A stretch of DNA of 41,671 bases from Acidobacteriota bacterium (GTDB taxonomy: Bacteria > Actinomycetota > Acidimicrobiia > Acidimicrobiales > Ilumatobacteraceae). The DNA lies in NCBI GenBank assembly GCA_018970175.1, contig JAGWWV010000016.1, positions 1-41,671 on the forward strand, written 5' to 3'. The notes under the pieces are model-generated. The model saw only the letters and a program-made list of their open reading frames with translations, was not told the origin of the DNA and ran no database searches. The translations under genes were made by a program, and so were the position numbers. Shown here one piece after another: positions 1 through 7,662 of this stretch (the stretch's first letter is position 1; each line of letters opens with the position of its first letter).

Positions 1-850
1 GTGTGCCGTCGGCGCCGTGCAGGGTGAGAATCGCCGGCAAATCAGCGACCGCAGGTTCGGCGGCAGGGTTCCAGTCCCCCACGATTGCACCCTTGGTTCC
101 CAAGACGTGGAACTTGGGCTTGCGTGCGGCGGCGAGATCGGAGTTGACGAACGTGGCCTGGGTTCCCGACTCGAACGTGATCGTCACCTGGGCATGGTCG
201 GCGTTGGTTGCATGCATCCAGACCCGCTTGTGGTTCTGGCCGCTGACATGTGCGATCGACTCGGGGATCACGGTGAGGATTTGGTCGATGAAGTGACTTC
301 CCCAGTCGAAGATTGCCCCGCCCGATACTTCGGCATTCGAATGCCAGTAGGTACACGGTTCGGAGTACCCGCCGACGAAACAGTCGTATTGGAAAACGTC
401 ACCGATGGCACCTTCGGCGATCAACCGGGACATGGTGACGAAATCGGGGTCGTACCGGCGGTTCTGGTACACCACGAGAAGCAGATTCTTCTCGCCTGCA
501 AGGTCCATCAGCTCGTCGCACTGCGCTGCCGTCAACGCCATCGGCTTTTCCAGCACGACGTGCACGTTGCGGCACAGAGCTTCCTTCGCCCATGAATGGT
601 GGCTGTTGGGTGGCGTCGAAATCACCACCAAGTCGATGAGACCCGAGTCGAGCATTTCTGTCGCATCGGAAAACCCGACCACGGACGGGGCAAGTTCTCG
701 GGCCGCCGCAACACGCTCGGGGTTGACGTCGCAAACGGCGGTGAGTTCGAGGCCCGGCGTACCCTGTACCGCAAGATTGTGTTCGTGGCCGATCGCACCG
801 TAGGCGAGAAGACCGACACGGATGCTTGCGTTGCTGTTTAGAGAAGACAC
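1..850 (-). CDS. Gfo/Idh/MocA-family NAD(P)-dependent oxidoreductase (3' end cut by window)
   Basis: Reading inward from the GTG at 850 gives 283 codons with no stop before the window edge, so the C-terminus is missing. The N-terminus has a Rossmann glycine motif (about residues 13-21, GLLAYGAIG, a slightly altered GxGxxG). A signature EKP lies at 101-103, YQNRRYDPDF at 128-137, and a later DWGSHFID stretch matches the DxGxHxxD pattern of the family. These proteins oxidise or reduce sugars, inositols or related polyols; the substrate here cannot be told. The GTG start is supported by TAGAGT 8 nt upstream, a leaderless-type promoter. It lies 62 bp downstream of the P450 gene on the same strand, so it could also be co-transcribed with it. 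Confidence 0.9.
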   Translation of the reverse strand, partial: MSSLNSNASIRVGLLAYGAIGHEHNLAVQGTPGLELTAVCDVNPERVAAARELAPSVVGFSDATEMLDSGLIDLVVISTPPNSHHSWAKEALCRNVHVVLEKPMALTAAQCDELMDLAGEKNLLLVVYQNRRYDPDFVTMSRLIAEGAIGDVFQYDCFVGGYSEPCTYWHSNAEVSGGAIFDWGSHFIDQILTVIPESIAHVSGQNHKRVWMHATNADHAQVTITFESGTQATFVNSDLAAARKPKFHVLGTKGAIVGDWNPAAEPAVADLPAILTLHGADGT

Positions 851-858
851 CGCTTCAG

Positions 859-864
859 ACTCTA
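859..864 (-). promoter_or_regulatory. TANNNT -10 element for the Gfo/Idh/MocA gene
   Basis: On the minus strand TAGAGT is followed by 8 nt and then the GTG at 850. This is the geometry of an actinobacterial leaderless promoter. No clear -35 is seen. Confidence 0.45.
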
Positions 865-912
865 TGCCGTGATGAAAAGTTTCTGACGCAGTCGCGGCGC
901 TTCGACGAGTGA

Positions 913-2244
913 CTAGGCCTTCGTGAACTTGAGATTCAGCTTCAGCGTGCCGAGCATGATGCCGGGCTGGTGCATCCAGTTGTTTCCCTCGCCGTATTCG
1001 ATGTGCGAGATGCGGTCGAGAAGAACTCCCCACGCCACCTGTTGTTCCACGCGCGAGAGATTGGCACCGGGACACACACGCGGACCGGCGGAAAATGCGA
1101 CGTGACGGGTGACTCCCTCGCGTTCGAGATCGAGGTCGAAGGGGCACTCGAATTCCTCGGGGTCGACGTTGGCCGCGGCGAAGCGCAGGTGCAGCAGCGA
1201 ACCGGCGGGCACGTGCACTCCCTGGAACACTTCGTCCTGCGACGTCATTCGTGTGGACAGACCGTGGGTTGGTGAACGAAGTCGCATTCCTTCTTCGGTG
1301 AAGGCACGCACCTTGGTGCGGTCGTTGCGCAGAAGTTCGAACATTCCCGGGCGTTCACAGAGAAGCTGCGCCTGCTCTTCGAGCGCGTACTGCGTGGTTT
1401 CGAGCGCGCCGATGATCATCGCGTAGACGACGCCGGCGATTTCAAGATCGGTGAGTTTGCGGTCGAGGGCCTGGTAGTGCACGTCGCAGAGGAAGCTGAT
1501 CATGTCGTCCTGCGGGTTGGCGCGCTTGATGCGCACCTGTTCGTAGACGTACTCCTGGAAGCCCTGCAGACGAGCGATCATGTCCTTGGCCTGATCGGGA
1601 GTGATTTCATGTTTCAGACCCGTGCCGTGGACGAACGGGATGACGACGGCGTTGCCCCATGCCTCGAGGAGCGGGATGTCCTCGAGAGGGAAACCGAGAA
1701 CCGATGCGAACACGCGCTGTGGAAGTGGTCGGGCAAATTGCCGAACGAAGTCGACCTCGCCATCGTCGATCCATTCGTCGATGAGATCGTTGGCGAGTCT
1801 GGTGATGAGTTCGCGGTGGCGCATCGCGCCGGTACCCACCCACGGGTCGGTGAGTTCCTTGCGGTGTTTGATGTACAGCTCTTGCGTCGGGCGCAGCGAC
1901 ACCATCGAGGCCTGCATCAGGTTGTGGTACAGCTCGTACGTCTTCTCGGCCGTCAGGCCTTCGTTCGCATAGTCGGTGATGCGCTTCTGGGTGAGGCTGG
2001 TGTAACGCTCGGTGTCTTTGACCACGCGTTGGATGTCGGCATGCTTGGTGAGAACGTAGGCATCTGTGCCGGGCGTCAGGCCACCGCCGGGAATCCGCAA
2101 CACGGGGGCCTCGCGGTGGAGGATCTCGTACATCTCGTACCAATGTTCGGCGGCACCCTGGCCGAATAGGTCGACGTCATCGAGGTTCACGGGACACTTC
2201 ATCGGGCTCAACTCGTGGTTGATGTGCCGCGGATACGTTTCCAT
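913..2244 (-). CDS. Cytochrome P450
   Basis: 443 residues from the ATG at 2244, which has a GGGAAG ribosome site 6 nt upstream; a longer frame reaches 2355 but overlaps the upstream cupin gene. The heme loop FSAGPRVCPG (Cys about 391), the K-helix ExxR (EGMR) and an I-helix GALETTQ are all present, so this should be a functional heme-thiolate monooxygenase. Acidic Glu replaces the more common Asp before the I-helix Thr. No ferredoxin or ferredoxin reductase gene is in the window, so electrons must come from partners encoded elsewhere. It sits 49 bp downstream of the cupin gene and ahead of the Gfo/Idh/MocA gene on the same strand. The substrate is unknown; the context suggests oxidation of a hydrophobic or aromatic compound. 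Confidence 0.95.
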   Translation of the reverse strand: METYPRHINHELSPMKCPVNLDDVDLFGQGAAEHWYEMYEILHREAPVLRIPGGGLTPGTDAYVLTKHADIQRVVKDTERYTSLTQKRITDYANEGLTAEKTYELYHNLMQASMVSLRPTQELYIKHRKELTDPWVGTGAMRHRELITRLANDLIDEWIDDGEVDFVRQFARPLPQRVFASVLGFPLEDIPLLEAWGNAVVIPFVHGTGLKHEITPDQAKDMIARLQGFQEYVYEQVRIKRANPQDDMISFLCDVHYQALDRKLTDLEIAGVVYAMIIGALETTQYALEEQAQLLCERPGMFELLRNDRTKVRAFTEEGMRLRSPTHGLSTRMTSQDEVFQGVHVPAGSLLHLRFAAANVDPEEFECPFDLDLEREGVTRHVAFSAGPRVCPGANLSRVEQQVAWGVLLDRISHIEYGEGNNWMHQPGIMLGTLKLNLKFTKA

Positions 2245-2293
2245 CTTGTGCTTCCCCCTTCCCCGCGAGATTAGTCGGGGTGCGAGCGGCTCT

Positions 2294-2692
2294 TCAGAGC
2301 CCGGGGAATTTGTAGACGATCTCGTCGAACGAGTCGGCGGCAAAGAAATAGACAAGTCGAAGCGGTTCGTCCCCTGTGTTCACCGCCATGTGCTCGACGT
2401 TCCCGGGAATGAAGACCGCATCACCCGCAACGACGGGAGTGGCTACGTCCTCGACAACGACTTCTCCCCTGCCCGCGAGGAAGAAGTACACCTCTGCCTG
2501 TTCATGGGTGTGTCCGCGCGCCGGCCGCGGGGCACCAACGGGAACGTCGGCGATCCCCACGGTCAGTGAATTCGTCGCGGTGCGATCGGCACTGAAGAGC
2601 GTCCACCAGTCGACGTGACCAGTGGTGTCGTCTTTCCACGACTCGGTCGGGCAGTCACTTGCACGCCTGAACACCGCTTTCTTGTCCCCCAC
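2294..2692 (-). CDS. Small cupin-domain protein
   Basis: 132 residues from a GTG at 2692. The core HTHEQAEVYFFLAGRGEVVVED, then GDAVFIPGNVEHMAVNTG, is a classic cupin pair (HxHxxxE-like metal ligands in the first block, PxxxxH in the second), giving a single beta-barrel. Such proteins bind a metal and act as dioxygenases, isomerases or sensors; no specific role can be assigned. The start is uncertain: GTG at 2722 or TTG at 2746 would add 10 or 18 residues, and TTG would overlap the divergent monooxygenase. I prefer 2692 because TAGGTT lies 7 nt upstream. It is the first gene of the cupin-P450 unit. Confidence 0.85.
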   Translation of the reverse strand: MGDKKAVFRRASDCPTESWKDDTTGHVDWWTLFSADRTATNSLTVGIADVPVGAPRPARGHTHEQAEVYFFLAGRGEVVVEDVATPVVAGDAVFIPGNVEHMAVNTGDEPLRLVYFFAADSFDEIVYKFPGL

Positions 2693-2699
2693 ACGGAGC

Positions 2700-2705
2700 A
2701 ACCTA
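2700..2705 (-). promoter_or_regulatory. TANNNT -10 element for the cupin-P450 unit
   Basis: TAGGTT on the minus strand, 7 nt before the GTG at 2692. This is part of the argument for that start codon, so the two calls are not independent. Confidence 0.35.
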
Positions 2706-2739
2706 ACCGTTGTCCTCGGCACCGTGAAATGATGGTCAT

Positions 2740-4404
2740 GTGACAATTATTCACACGCCCGTTCTGATCGTCGGTGGAGGACCGGCGGGGTTGACGACCG
2801 CGACCGCACTCGCGCGGTACGGGGTAGGCCACGTCTTGGTGAACAAGTACGAGGGAACCGCGCACACCCCGCGCGCACACATCGTCAATCAACGGACGGT
2901 CGAGATCATGCGACACCTCGGTTGTGAAGACGATCTACTGGCGGTGGCTACGCCGCAGGACATGATGCGCCACAACCTGTGGGTGACGAGCCTCGCAGGG
3001 CGCGAGGTGGCGCGCCTCGATGCATGGGGCACGGGGGCGGACCGGCGTGACGACTACGCGGCATCGAGTCCGTCGCCAATGGTGAACTGTCCGCAGACGG
3101 TGTTCGAGCCGATGTTGCTGCGCGCCGCAAAACGTTCGGGCGCCGACGTGCGATTCGGTCACGAGTTCATCGGCTACGAGCACGACGGCGACGAATTCGT
3201 GAGCACGGTCCGCGTGCGGCGCACGGGTGAACAGCTGATGATTCGATCACGTCACGTGGTGGGCGCCGACGGCGCCCGTTCGAGCGTCATGGAACGCACC
3301 GGTCTTGCAGTCGAAGGACGTGCCGCGATCTCCCACGCCGTGAACATTTGGTTTCGTGCCGACCTGTCGCAATACCTCGCCCACCGTCCGGGCGTACTGA
3401 CGTGGTTCATTCCGACCGAAGACAGCGAGAAGTTCCAACTGCTCACCTTGATCTGCCACAAGCCGTTCAGCGAATTCGTGTTGGTGCTCCGTTACGACCC
3501 CGTAGCGGATGACATCTCTTCGTGGAGTGTCGACGACATTCGACCGAGCATCGAGGCTGCGGTGGGTGCTTCCGTACCCGATCTCGAACTTCTCGGCGTG
3601 GCGGGTTGGCAGGTAAACGGTCTCGTCGCACCGCGGTACTCGGCCGACGGCGTGCATTGCATGGGCGATGCCGTGCATCGCCATCCGCCGACGAATGGCC
3701 TGGGCCTGAACATGTCGGTCGCCGACGGCTACAACCTCGCGTGGAAACTCGCTCTGGTGGAAAAGGGTCTTGCGGGCACGGGCCTTCTCGACACCTACTC
3801 GTCCGAACGCCAACCGGTCGGTGCGACAGGAGTGGCGCGGGCACTGCAAAGTGCGAAGGAAGCAGCGCGGTTCGGGCGTGACGAAGCCAACGACGCGGGG
3901 CTCACCGAGAGCCTGCGGATTGCCAACTACCAGTTCAACGCCCACGGCGTGGAGCTGGGCTACTGCTACGACGTCGGTGCGGTTGTTCACGATGCGGCTC
4001 CGTATGCCAGCGCCCCACGCGACGCGGTGCTGCACCACCACGCCACAACGCGTCCGGGTGCGCGACTTGCGCACGCGTGGCTGGAACGTGAGGGAGAACC
4101 CGTCTCGAGCCTCGACCTCGTCGATGGACTGGCATTTTCCTTGCTCACGGGAACGGACGACGCGGCGTGGGTCGATGCCGCAGACGCGGTGTCCCGTGCT
4201 CTCGGTATCGACCTGCTTGTTCATCGAATTGGCGTCGGGGGTATCGCCGATCCCAACGGTGATTGGATTCGCGTCCGCGAAGTCGACGAATCCGGGTGCG
4301 TGCTGGTTCGTCCCGATCGCCACGTTGGCTGGAGATCGTTGTCGTCGAACGACAATTCTCGCGACGCCCTCCTGCGGGCAATGCGCTCGATCCTTGCGCG
4401 ATAG
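2740..4404 (+). CDS. FAD-dependent aromatic-ring monooxygenase (PheA/TfdB/MhpA-like)
   Basis: 554 residues from a GTG at 2740; the ATG two bases earlier is followed at once by a stop. The N-terminal FAD motif VLIVGGGPAGL is at residues 8-18. The DG motif appears as VVGADGARSSV and the GD motif as CMGDAVHRHPPTNGLGLNMSVADGYNLAWKLA. These three motifs define class A flavoprotein hydroxylases, and the length with a C-terminal thioredoxin-like extension fits the phenol hydroxylase/MhpA group. The expected reaction is NAD(P)H- and O2-dependent hydroxylation of a phenolic or similar ring. It is divergent from the cupin-P450 unit across a short shared promoter region and is followed 29 bp later by the membrane-protein gene at 4434. 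Confidence 0.92.
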   Translation: MTIIHTPVLIVGGGPAGLTTATALARYGVGHVLVNKYEGTAHTPRAHIVNQRTVEIMRHLGCEDDLLAVATPQDMMRHNLWVTSLAGREVARLDAWGTGADRRDDYAASSPSPMVNCPQTVFEPMLLRAAKRSGADVRFGHEFIGYEHDGDEFVSTVRVRRTGEQLMIRSRHVVGADGARSSVMERTGLAVEGRAAISHAVNIWFRADLSQYLAHRPGVLTWFIPTEDSEKFQLLTLICHKPFSEFVLVLRYDPVADDISSWSVDDIRPSIEAAVGASVPDLELLGVAGWQVNGLVAPRYSADGVHCMGDAVHRHPPTNGLGLNMSVADGYNLAWKLALVEKGLAGTGLLDTYSSERQPVGATGVARALQSAKEAARFGRDEANDAGLTESLRIANYQFNAHGVELGYCYDVGAVVHDAAPYASAPRDAVLHHHATTRPGARLAHAWLEREGEPVSSLDLVDGLAFSLLTGTDDAAWVDAADAVSRALGIDLLVHRIGVGGIADPNGDWIRVREVDESGCVLVRPDRHVGWRSLSSNDNSRDALLRAMRSILAR

Positions 4405-4405
4405 A

Positions 4406-4421
4406 CCCCGATTCCACGGGG
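4406..4421 (+). terminator. Short hairpin after the FAD monooxygenase
   Basis: CCCCG at 4406-4410 pairs with CGGGG at 4417-4421 over a 6-nt loop, directly after the stop codon. There is no T-run, so attenuation is possible but a true terminator is not shown. Confidence 0.25.
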
Positions 4422-4433
4422 TAGAAAGGGGCC

Positions 4434-5516
4434 ATGAGCGATACCGATCAGCCACGCCTCGCGGGAATCTTCTCGATCGCATCGGGTTTGGTGCACGGGG
4501 TCGCAGCGGGCCTGCATGCCGAGCATTCGACGGCCGCCCGCTCGTTCGCCGTGCTGGCCATCGCCCAAGTGGTCGTCGGTCTTGCGGGCCTCTTCAAAGG
4601 TGACCGTCGGGTTCGTCTTCTCGTTGCGGCCGTGAGCGCGGTGTCGATCGGCGGTTGGATCGTCGCCAAGACCGTCGGAATCGGATTCATCGCCGGGCTG
4701 GAGACGGTGGAGAGCGTTCAGGCAACAGATCTCTTGTGCGCGATTCTTGCCGCATTCGCGCTGGCGCTGGCACTTGCACCGAAGGTTGCCGCCGGCCTGA
4801 ATCTGGAACGGTTGTCGGCGACGGGCCTCGCGACTCTCCTCGTCGTTCCCGCCATGGTCACCGCCTCGGGACACGACCACGGTTCGGACACTTCATCGTG
4901 GCCGCGCCCCTACTTCCCCGGCATCGGTATCGACATCGAGGGCGTCGATGGAGTGAGCGCCGAACAGGAAGATCGCGCACGACAATTGGTCCTCGACACG
5001 CAGCGCGACTTGATGCGCTGGAGCGACTACCGCGTTGCCGTCGATGAGGGCTGGATCTCAATTGGTGACGAACGCACGGGCTACGAACACTTCGTCAAAC
5101 CGACGACGCTGATCGACGGAAAGTTCCTCGACACGACTGCACCCGAATCGATCGTCTACAAGGTGTACGGCGAGACGCGAATTCTCGTCTCGGCGATGTA
5201 CATGGCAAACCTCGGAACAACGCTCGAGGATTTGCAGCTCACCGACTACGCGGGGCCATTGATGCAGTGGCACATCCACGACAACCTGTGCTGGAAGCTC
5301 GGCGACGACATGCGCCCCTCGATCAGCGGCATCACCGACGAAAGTGGACAATGCCCGGAAGGGTCACGACGAGCGACCGTGGAGATTCCAATGGTGCACG
5401 TGTGGGTGGTCCCCCACCCGTGTGGCCCGTTTGCCGCGGTCGAAGGATTGGCGGAAGGTCAGGCTGCAGTGCCGACCGACGAACGTGTCGACATCTGCGG
5501 CAGCCATTCCCACTGA
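4434..5516 (+). CDS. Conserved membrane protein of unknown function with exported His/Cys-containing domain
   Basis: 360 residues; the ATG at 4434 has AGAAAGGGG just upstream. The first ~150 residues hold four or five hydrophobic segments (about 11-28, 34-54, 60-88, 99-121, 128-147). A His/Asp-rich joint (SGHDHGSD) follows, then a ~210-residue soluble domain. That domain contains QWHIHDNLCW and HVWVVPHPCGPFAAVEG, whose clustered His and Cys residues look like a metal site. I do not recognise a named family. The gene follows the FAD monooxygenase on the same strand and converges with the EthD gene. A role in the membrane, perhaps metal- or redox-related, is inference only. Confidence 0.8.
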   Translation: MSDTDQPRLAGIFSIASGLVHGVAAGLHAEHSTAARSFAVLAIAQVVVGLAGLFKGDRRVRLLVAAVSAVSIGGWIVAKTVGIGFIAGLETVESVQATDLLCAILAAFALALALAPKVAAGLNLERLSATGLATLLVVPAMVTASGHDHGSDTSSWPRPYFPGIGIDIEGVDGVSAEQEDRARQLVLDTQRDLMRWSDYRVAVDEGWISIGDERTGYEHFVKPTTLIDGKFLDTTAPESIVYKVYGETRILVSAMYMANLGTTLEDLQLTDYAGPLMQWHIHDNLCWKLGDDMRPSISGITDESGQCPEGSRRATVEIPMVHVWVVPHPCGPFAAVEGLAEGQAAVPTDERVDICGSHSH

Positions 5517-5530
5517 CGACTTGTCGTCAG
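5513..5530. repeat. Perfect palindrome holding both convergent stop codons
   Basis: CTGACGACTTGTCGTCAG is a perfect 18-bp inverted repeat. The TGA of the membrane protein (5514-5516) and the TGA of the EthD gene (5527-5529, minus) sit at mirror positions in its arms. RNA from either strand could form a 7-bp stem with a CTTG loop. There is no T-tract. Confidence 0.6.
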
Positions 5531-5817
5531 GATTCAACGACTTCCGACACCTGGATCTGTGCCTCGATATTCGTGTAGTTCGGTAGGTCGGCCATCAGTT
5601 CCCCGGTGACGGGCATACCCATGCACTGCTGGAACCGGTCGGCCGATTCGAAAAAGAAGTGCACGGCGGCCTCGAACGGGCCGTCGACGCCCTTGTCTAT
5701 TTCGGTTCGGGCAGGCTTCCACCCGTTCACGGCCATGGGGACGTGCGTGGTTCGGTAGTACTCGTGGTCGAACCTGGCACCTTCGGTCTTCGGATACAGC
5801 ACGCTGACTCGGATCAT
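5527..5817 (-). CDS. EthD-family protein
   Basis: 96 residues, starting MIRVSVLYPK and continuing with DHEYYRTTHVPMAV, the typical EthD opening (beta strand, then a helix with YYxxxHxPL). EthD proteins are dimeric alpha/beta-barrel (ferredoxin-like) proteins. Some accompany P450 systems for ether degradation; others act in polyketide ring modification. No catalytic residue can be named with confidence. The ATG at 5817 follows TAGGTT by 6 nt, consistent with a leaderless transcript, and the gene is divergent from the SnoaL-like gene with only 26 bp between. Confidence 0.85.
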   Translation of the reverse strand: MIRVSVLYPKTEGARFDHEYYRTTHVPMAVNGWKPARTEIDKGVDGPFEAAVHFFFESADRFQQCMGMPVTGELMADLPNYTNIEAQIQVSEVVES

Positions 5818-5823
5818 GTGGGC

Positions 5824-5836
5824 AACCTACTACCAT
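5824..5836. promoter_or_regulatory. Back-to-back TANNNT promoters (EthD gene and SnoaL-like gene)
   Basis: Minus strand: TAGGTT (5824-5829), 6 nt from the EthD ATG. Plus strand: TACCAT (5831-5836), 7 nt from the SnoaL-like ATG at 5844. The two elements nearly abut, so polymerases on the two strands would compete for the same site. Confidence 0.5.
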
Positions 5837-5843
5837 CCCGAAC

Positions 5844-6254
5844 ATGATCAGTCAGGGCCCCATCGAAGACCGTCTTGCCATCCGTGAACTCGTCGAGTCG
5901 TACAACGACGCCGTCATGCGCTTCGACGGCGAGGCCTGGCAGTCGAACTGGACCGACGACGCCACGTGGTCGTTGCCCGGCCGCGAGGTTCAGGGCAAGG
6001 CGAACTTCTTTCCGATGTGGCAAGAGTCGATGTCGGCATTTTCCTTCGTCGGTTTCTTTGCATCGGCCGGCCCCATCATCGTCACCGGCGACACCGCCAA
6101 GGGCACGTGGTACCAGCAGGAATTTCTGCACCTCGAGGCCGGCGGGAAAATGAACGTGACGGGCCGCTACGAGGACGAGTACGCGAAGAAGAACGGGCGT
6201 TGGTACTTCACGAAGCGCGTGTACTCGATTCTCGATCGCCAGATGCTGTCCTGA
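5844..6254 (+). CDS. SnoaL-like / NTF2-fold protein
   Basis: 136 residues. The N-terminal helix IEDRLAIRELVESYNDAVMRFDGEAWQSNWTDDATWSLPG is typical of the SnoaL_4 type of cone-shaped NTF2-like proteins, and the C-terminal half (GRYEDEYAKKNGRWYFTKRVYSI) supplies the usual beta strands. Family members are small-molecule isomerases, dehydratases or ring-hydroxylating dioxygenase beta-like proteins; the activity here cannot be fixed. The Asp in WTDDATW is a commonly conserved pocket residue. It probably works with the neighbouring oxygenases, but this is inferred from position only. Confidence 0.88.
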   Translation: MISQGPIEDRLAIRELVESYNDAVMRFDGEAWQSNWTDDATWSLPGREVQGKANFFPMWQESMSAFSFVGFFASAGPIIVTGDTAKGTWYQQEFLHLEAGGKMNVTGRYEDEYAKKNGRWYFTKRVYSILDRQMLS

Positions 6255-6325
6255 ACCTCCGCTTGCCACACTCTTTCGCTCCCGTTTGACCGCGAGACCC
6301 GCGGAGTCTGTACCAAGAGCAAGAA

Positions 6326-7498
6326 TCAGGCGCCGAGACGGCGCGTGAACCCTTCGGGGATGACAATGTCGTCGCGGGTGAGTTCGCCGACATGCGACTT
6401 GCCGAGGCCGAGAAGCGCCGAGTCGATACCGCCTCGCAGAATGTCGAGAACGTTTTCGACTCCGGCCTGTCCGTTGGCCGACAAGCCCCACAGATAGGCG
6501 CGACCGATCATCACTGCCTTGGCCCCCATGGCGAGACACTTGACGACGTCGCTCCCCCGTCGCACGCCACCATCGAGCAGAACCTCGATGTCGTGACCGA
6601 CCGCATCGGCGATGGTGGGAAGAACACGAATCGGTGCCGGGGTTCCGTCGAGATTGTTGCCACCGTGGTTCGACACCGAGAGTGCGGTTGCGCCGGCGTC
6701 GACCACGCGCTTGGCGTCGTCGACACGGCAAACGCCCTTGACCATGAATGGCCCGTCCCACTGCGCGCGCAACCACGCGATGTCATCCCAACTCGGCGGG
6801 GGGCTTTGCATCCATTCGAAATACGCACCGAAGAACGTGGGCGGCTTGTCACCGGGCGCGGCCATGTTGGGCGTGCTCAGGTCGGGCAGACCGAGGGTCT
6901 TGGCGTACATCCACAACCAACGCGGTCGCGACAGACCTTGCGGCGCGAGTTTGATCAATTCCTTGAGGCCGACCTTCTCGGGAATCCACGGGCTACCCCA
7001 GTCGCGACCGTTCGAAAAGGTCCAGTCGAGCGTGAGGATGATTCCCTTTGCGCCCGCCGCCTTGGCACGCGCGAGCCGCTGCACCATCGTGTCGCGTCCG
7101 CCCGACCAGTACATCTGGAAGAGCACCTGGTTGTTCACCGCGGTGACTTCCTCGATCGATTTGCTGGCAAAAGAACTGAGGCCCATCGCAATGCCACGAT
7201 TCGCGGCGGCGCGCGCGACGGCGACTTCACCATCGGGATGCACCGCCTGCACGCCCGTCGGCGAAATGAGGACGGGCATCGACAGTTGCTGGCCCATCAC
7301 GGTGACCGATTGGTCGCGCCCGGCGTGCAGTCCCGCGATGTGAGGGGCGAAACCAAGTTCGTCGAACGCGTTCAGGTTGTCGCTGAAGGTGAGACCCTTT
7401 TCCGAACCACCGACGATGGCGCCGTAGACCGACTTCGGCAGACGCTTCTGTGCCCGGCGTTGCGCCACAGCGACGGTTTCGAACCACGGATTGCCCAT
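6326..7498 (-). CDS. mftD: MftD-like FMN-dependent alpha-hydroxyacid-oxidase-family protein
   Basis: 390 residues. It opens with NPWFETVAVAQRRAQKRLPKSVYGAIVGGSEKG and ends with GRAYLWGLSANGQAGVENVLDILRGGIDSALLGLG. By recall, both stretches and the SNHGGNNLDGTPAPIR active-site segment closely resemble MftD of mycobacteria. MftD is the enzyme that oxidatively deaminates the Val-Tyr-derived intermediate to give the redox-active core of mycofactocin. The FMN-binding and His/Arg catalytic features of the lactate oxidase family are present (SNHGG, LLDGGVRRGSDVVK). No mftA, mftB, mftC, mftE or mftF gene is in the window, so this is either a detached mftD or a close paralogue. The ATG at 7498 follows TAGGCT by 8 nt. 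Confidence 0.85.
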   Translation of the reverse strand: MGNPWFETVAVAQRRAQKRLPKSVYGAIVGGSEKGLTFSDNLNAFDELGFAPHIAGLHAGRDQSVTVMGQQLSMPVLISPTGVQAVHPDGEVAVARAAANRGIAMGLSSFASKSIEEVTAVNNQVLFQMYWSGGRDTMVQRLARAKAAGAKGIILTLDWTFSNGRDWGSPWIPEKVGLKELIKLAPQGLSRPRWLWMYAKTLGLPDLSTPNMAAPGDKPPTFFGAYFEWMQSPPPSWDDIAWLRAQWDGPFMVKGVCRVDDAKRVVDAGATALSVSNHGGNNLDGTPAPIRVLPTIADAVGHDIEVLLDGGVRRGSDVVKCLAMGAKAVMIGRAYLWGLSANGQAGVENVLDILRGGIDSALLGLGKSHVGELTRDDIVIPEGFTRRLGA

Positions 7499-7506
7499 AG
7501 ACGCTC

Positions 7507-7512
7507 AGCCTA
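7507..7512 (-). promoter_or_regulatory. TANNNT -10 element for the MftD-like gene
   Basis: TAGGCT on the minus strand with 8 nt to the ATG at 7498; leaderless geometry. It lies just past the stop of the DltX-like gene (7531), so the MftD-like gene may be read both from here and by read-through of the large operon. Confidence 0.4.
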
Positions 7513-7530
7513 CGTTTCGAACGGGGTGGT

Positions 7531-7662
7531 TCAGAAGTTGTTGTAGGGAGATTCGAACGTGGCCGGCTCGACCCACCGCAGCAGGACCACCGCGACGACG
7601 ACGAGGCCGATCCATGCCAAAGCCACGCGAATTCTCGGGTGCCGTGCGAGGAAGTTCCTCAT
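7531..7662 (-). CDS. DltX-like single-pass membrane microprotein (43 aa)
   Basis: The ATG at 7662 overlaps the stop of the SGNH gene (ATGA), which implies coupled translation; there is no strong ribosome site of its own. The product has a basic N-terminus (MRNFLARHPRIR), one membrane segment (about residues 13-28, VALAWIGLVVVAVVLL), and a short exported tail ending TFESPYNNF. Its size, topology, place as last gene of a DltA/DltC/MBOAT/SGNH operon, and C-terminal Tyr-Asn-x-Phe match what I recall of DltX. DltX is the Firmicute D-alanylation peptide whose C-terminal tyrosine accepts the acyl group between DltB and DltD. The homology is inferred from layout and motif only, as the protein is too short for certainty. 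Confidence 0.75.
   Translation of the reverse strand: MRNFLARHPRIRVALAWIGLVVVAVVLLRWVEPATFESPYNNF

Noticed and set aside
6255-7530. A mycofactocin precursor peptide gene (mftA) near the MftD-like gene
   Set aside because: The gaps on both sides are under 75 bp and hold no small ORF with the C-terminal Val-Tyr pattern.
7551-7560. T-loop-like GATTCGAAC suggesting a tRNA
   Set aside because: No acceptor or anticodon stems pair around it, and it lies in the DltX-like reading frame.
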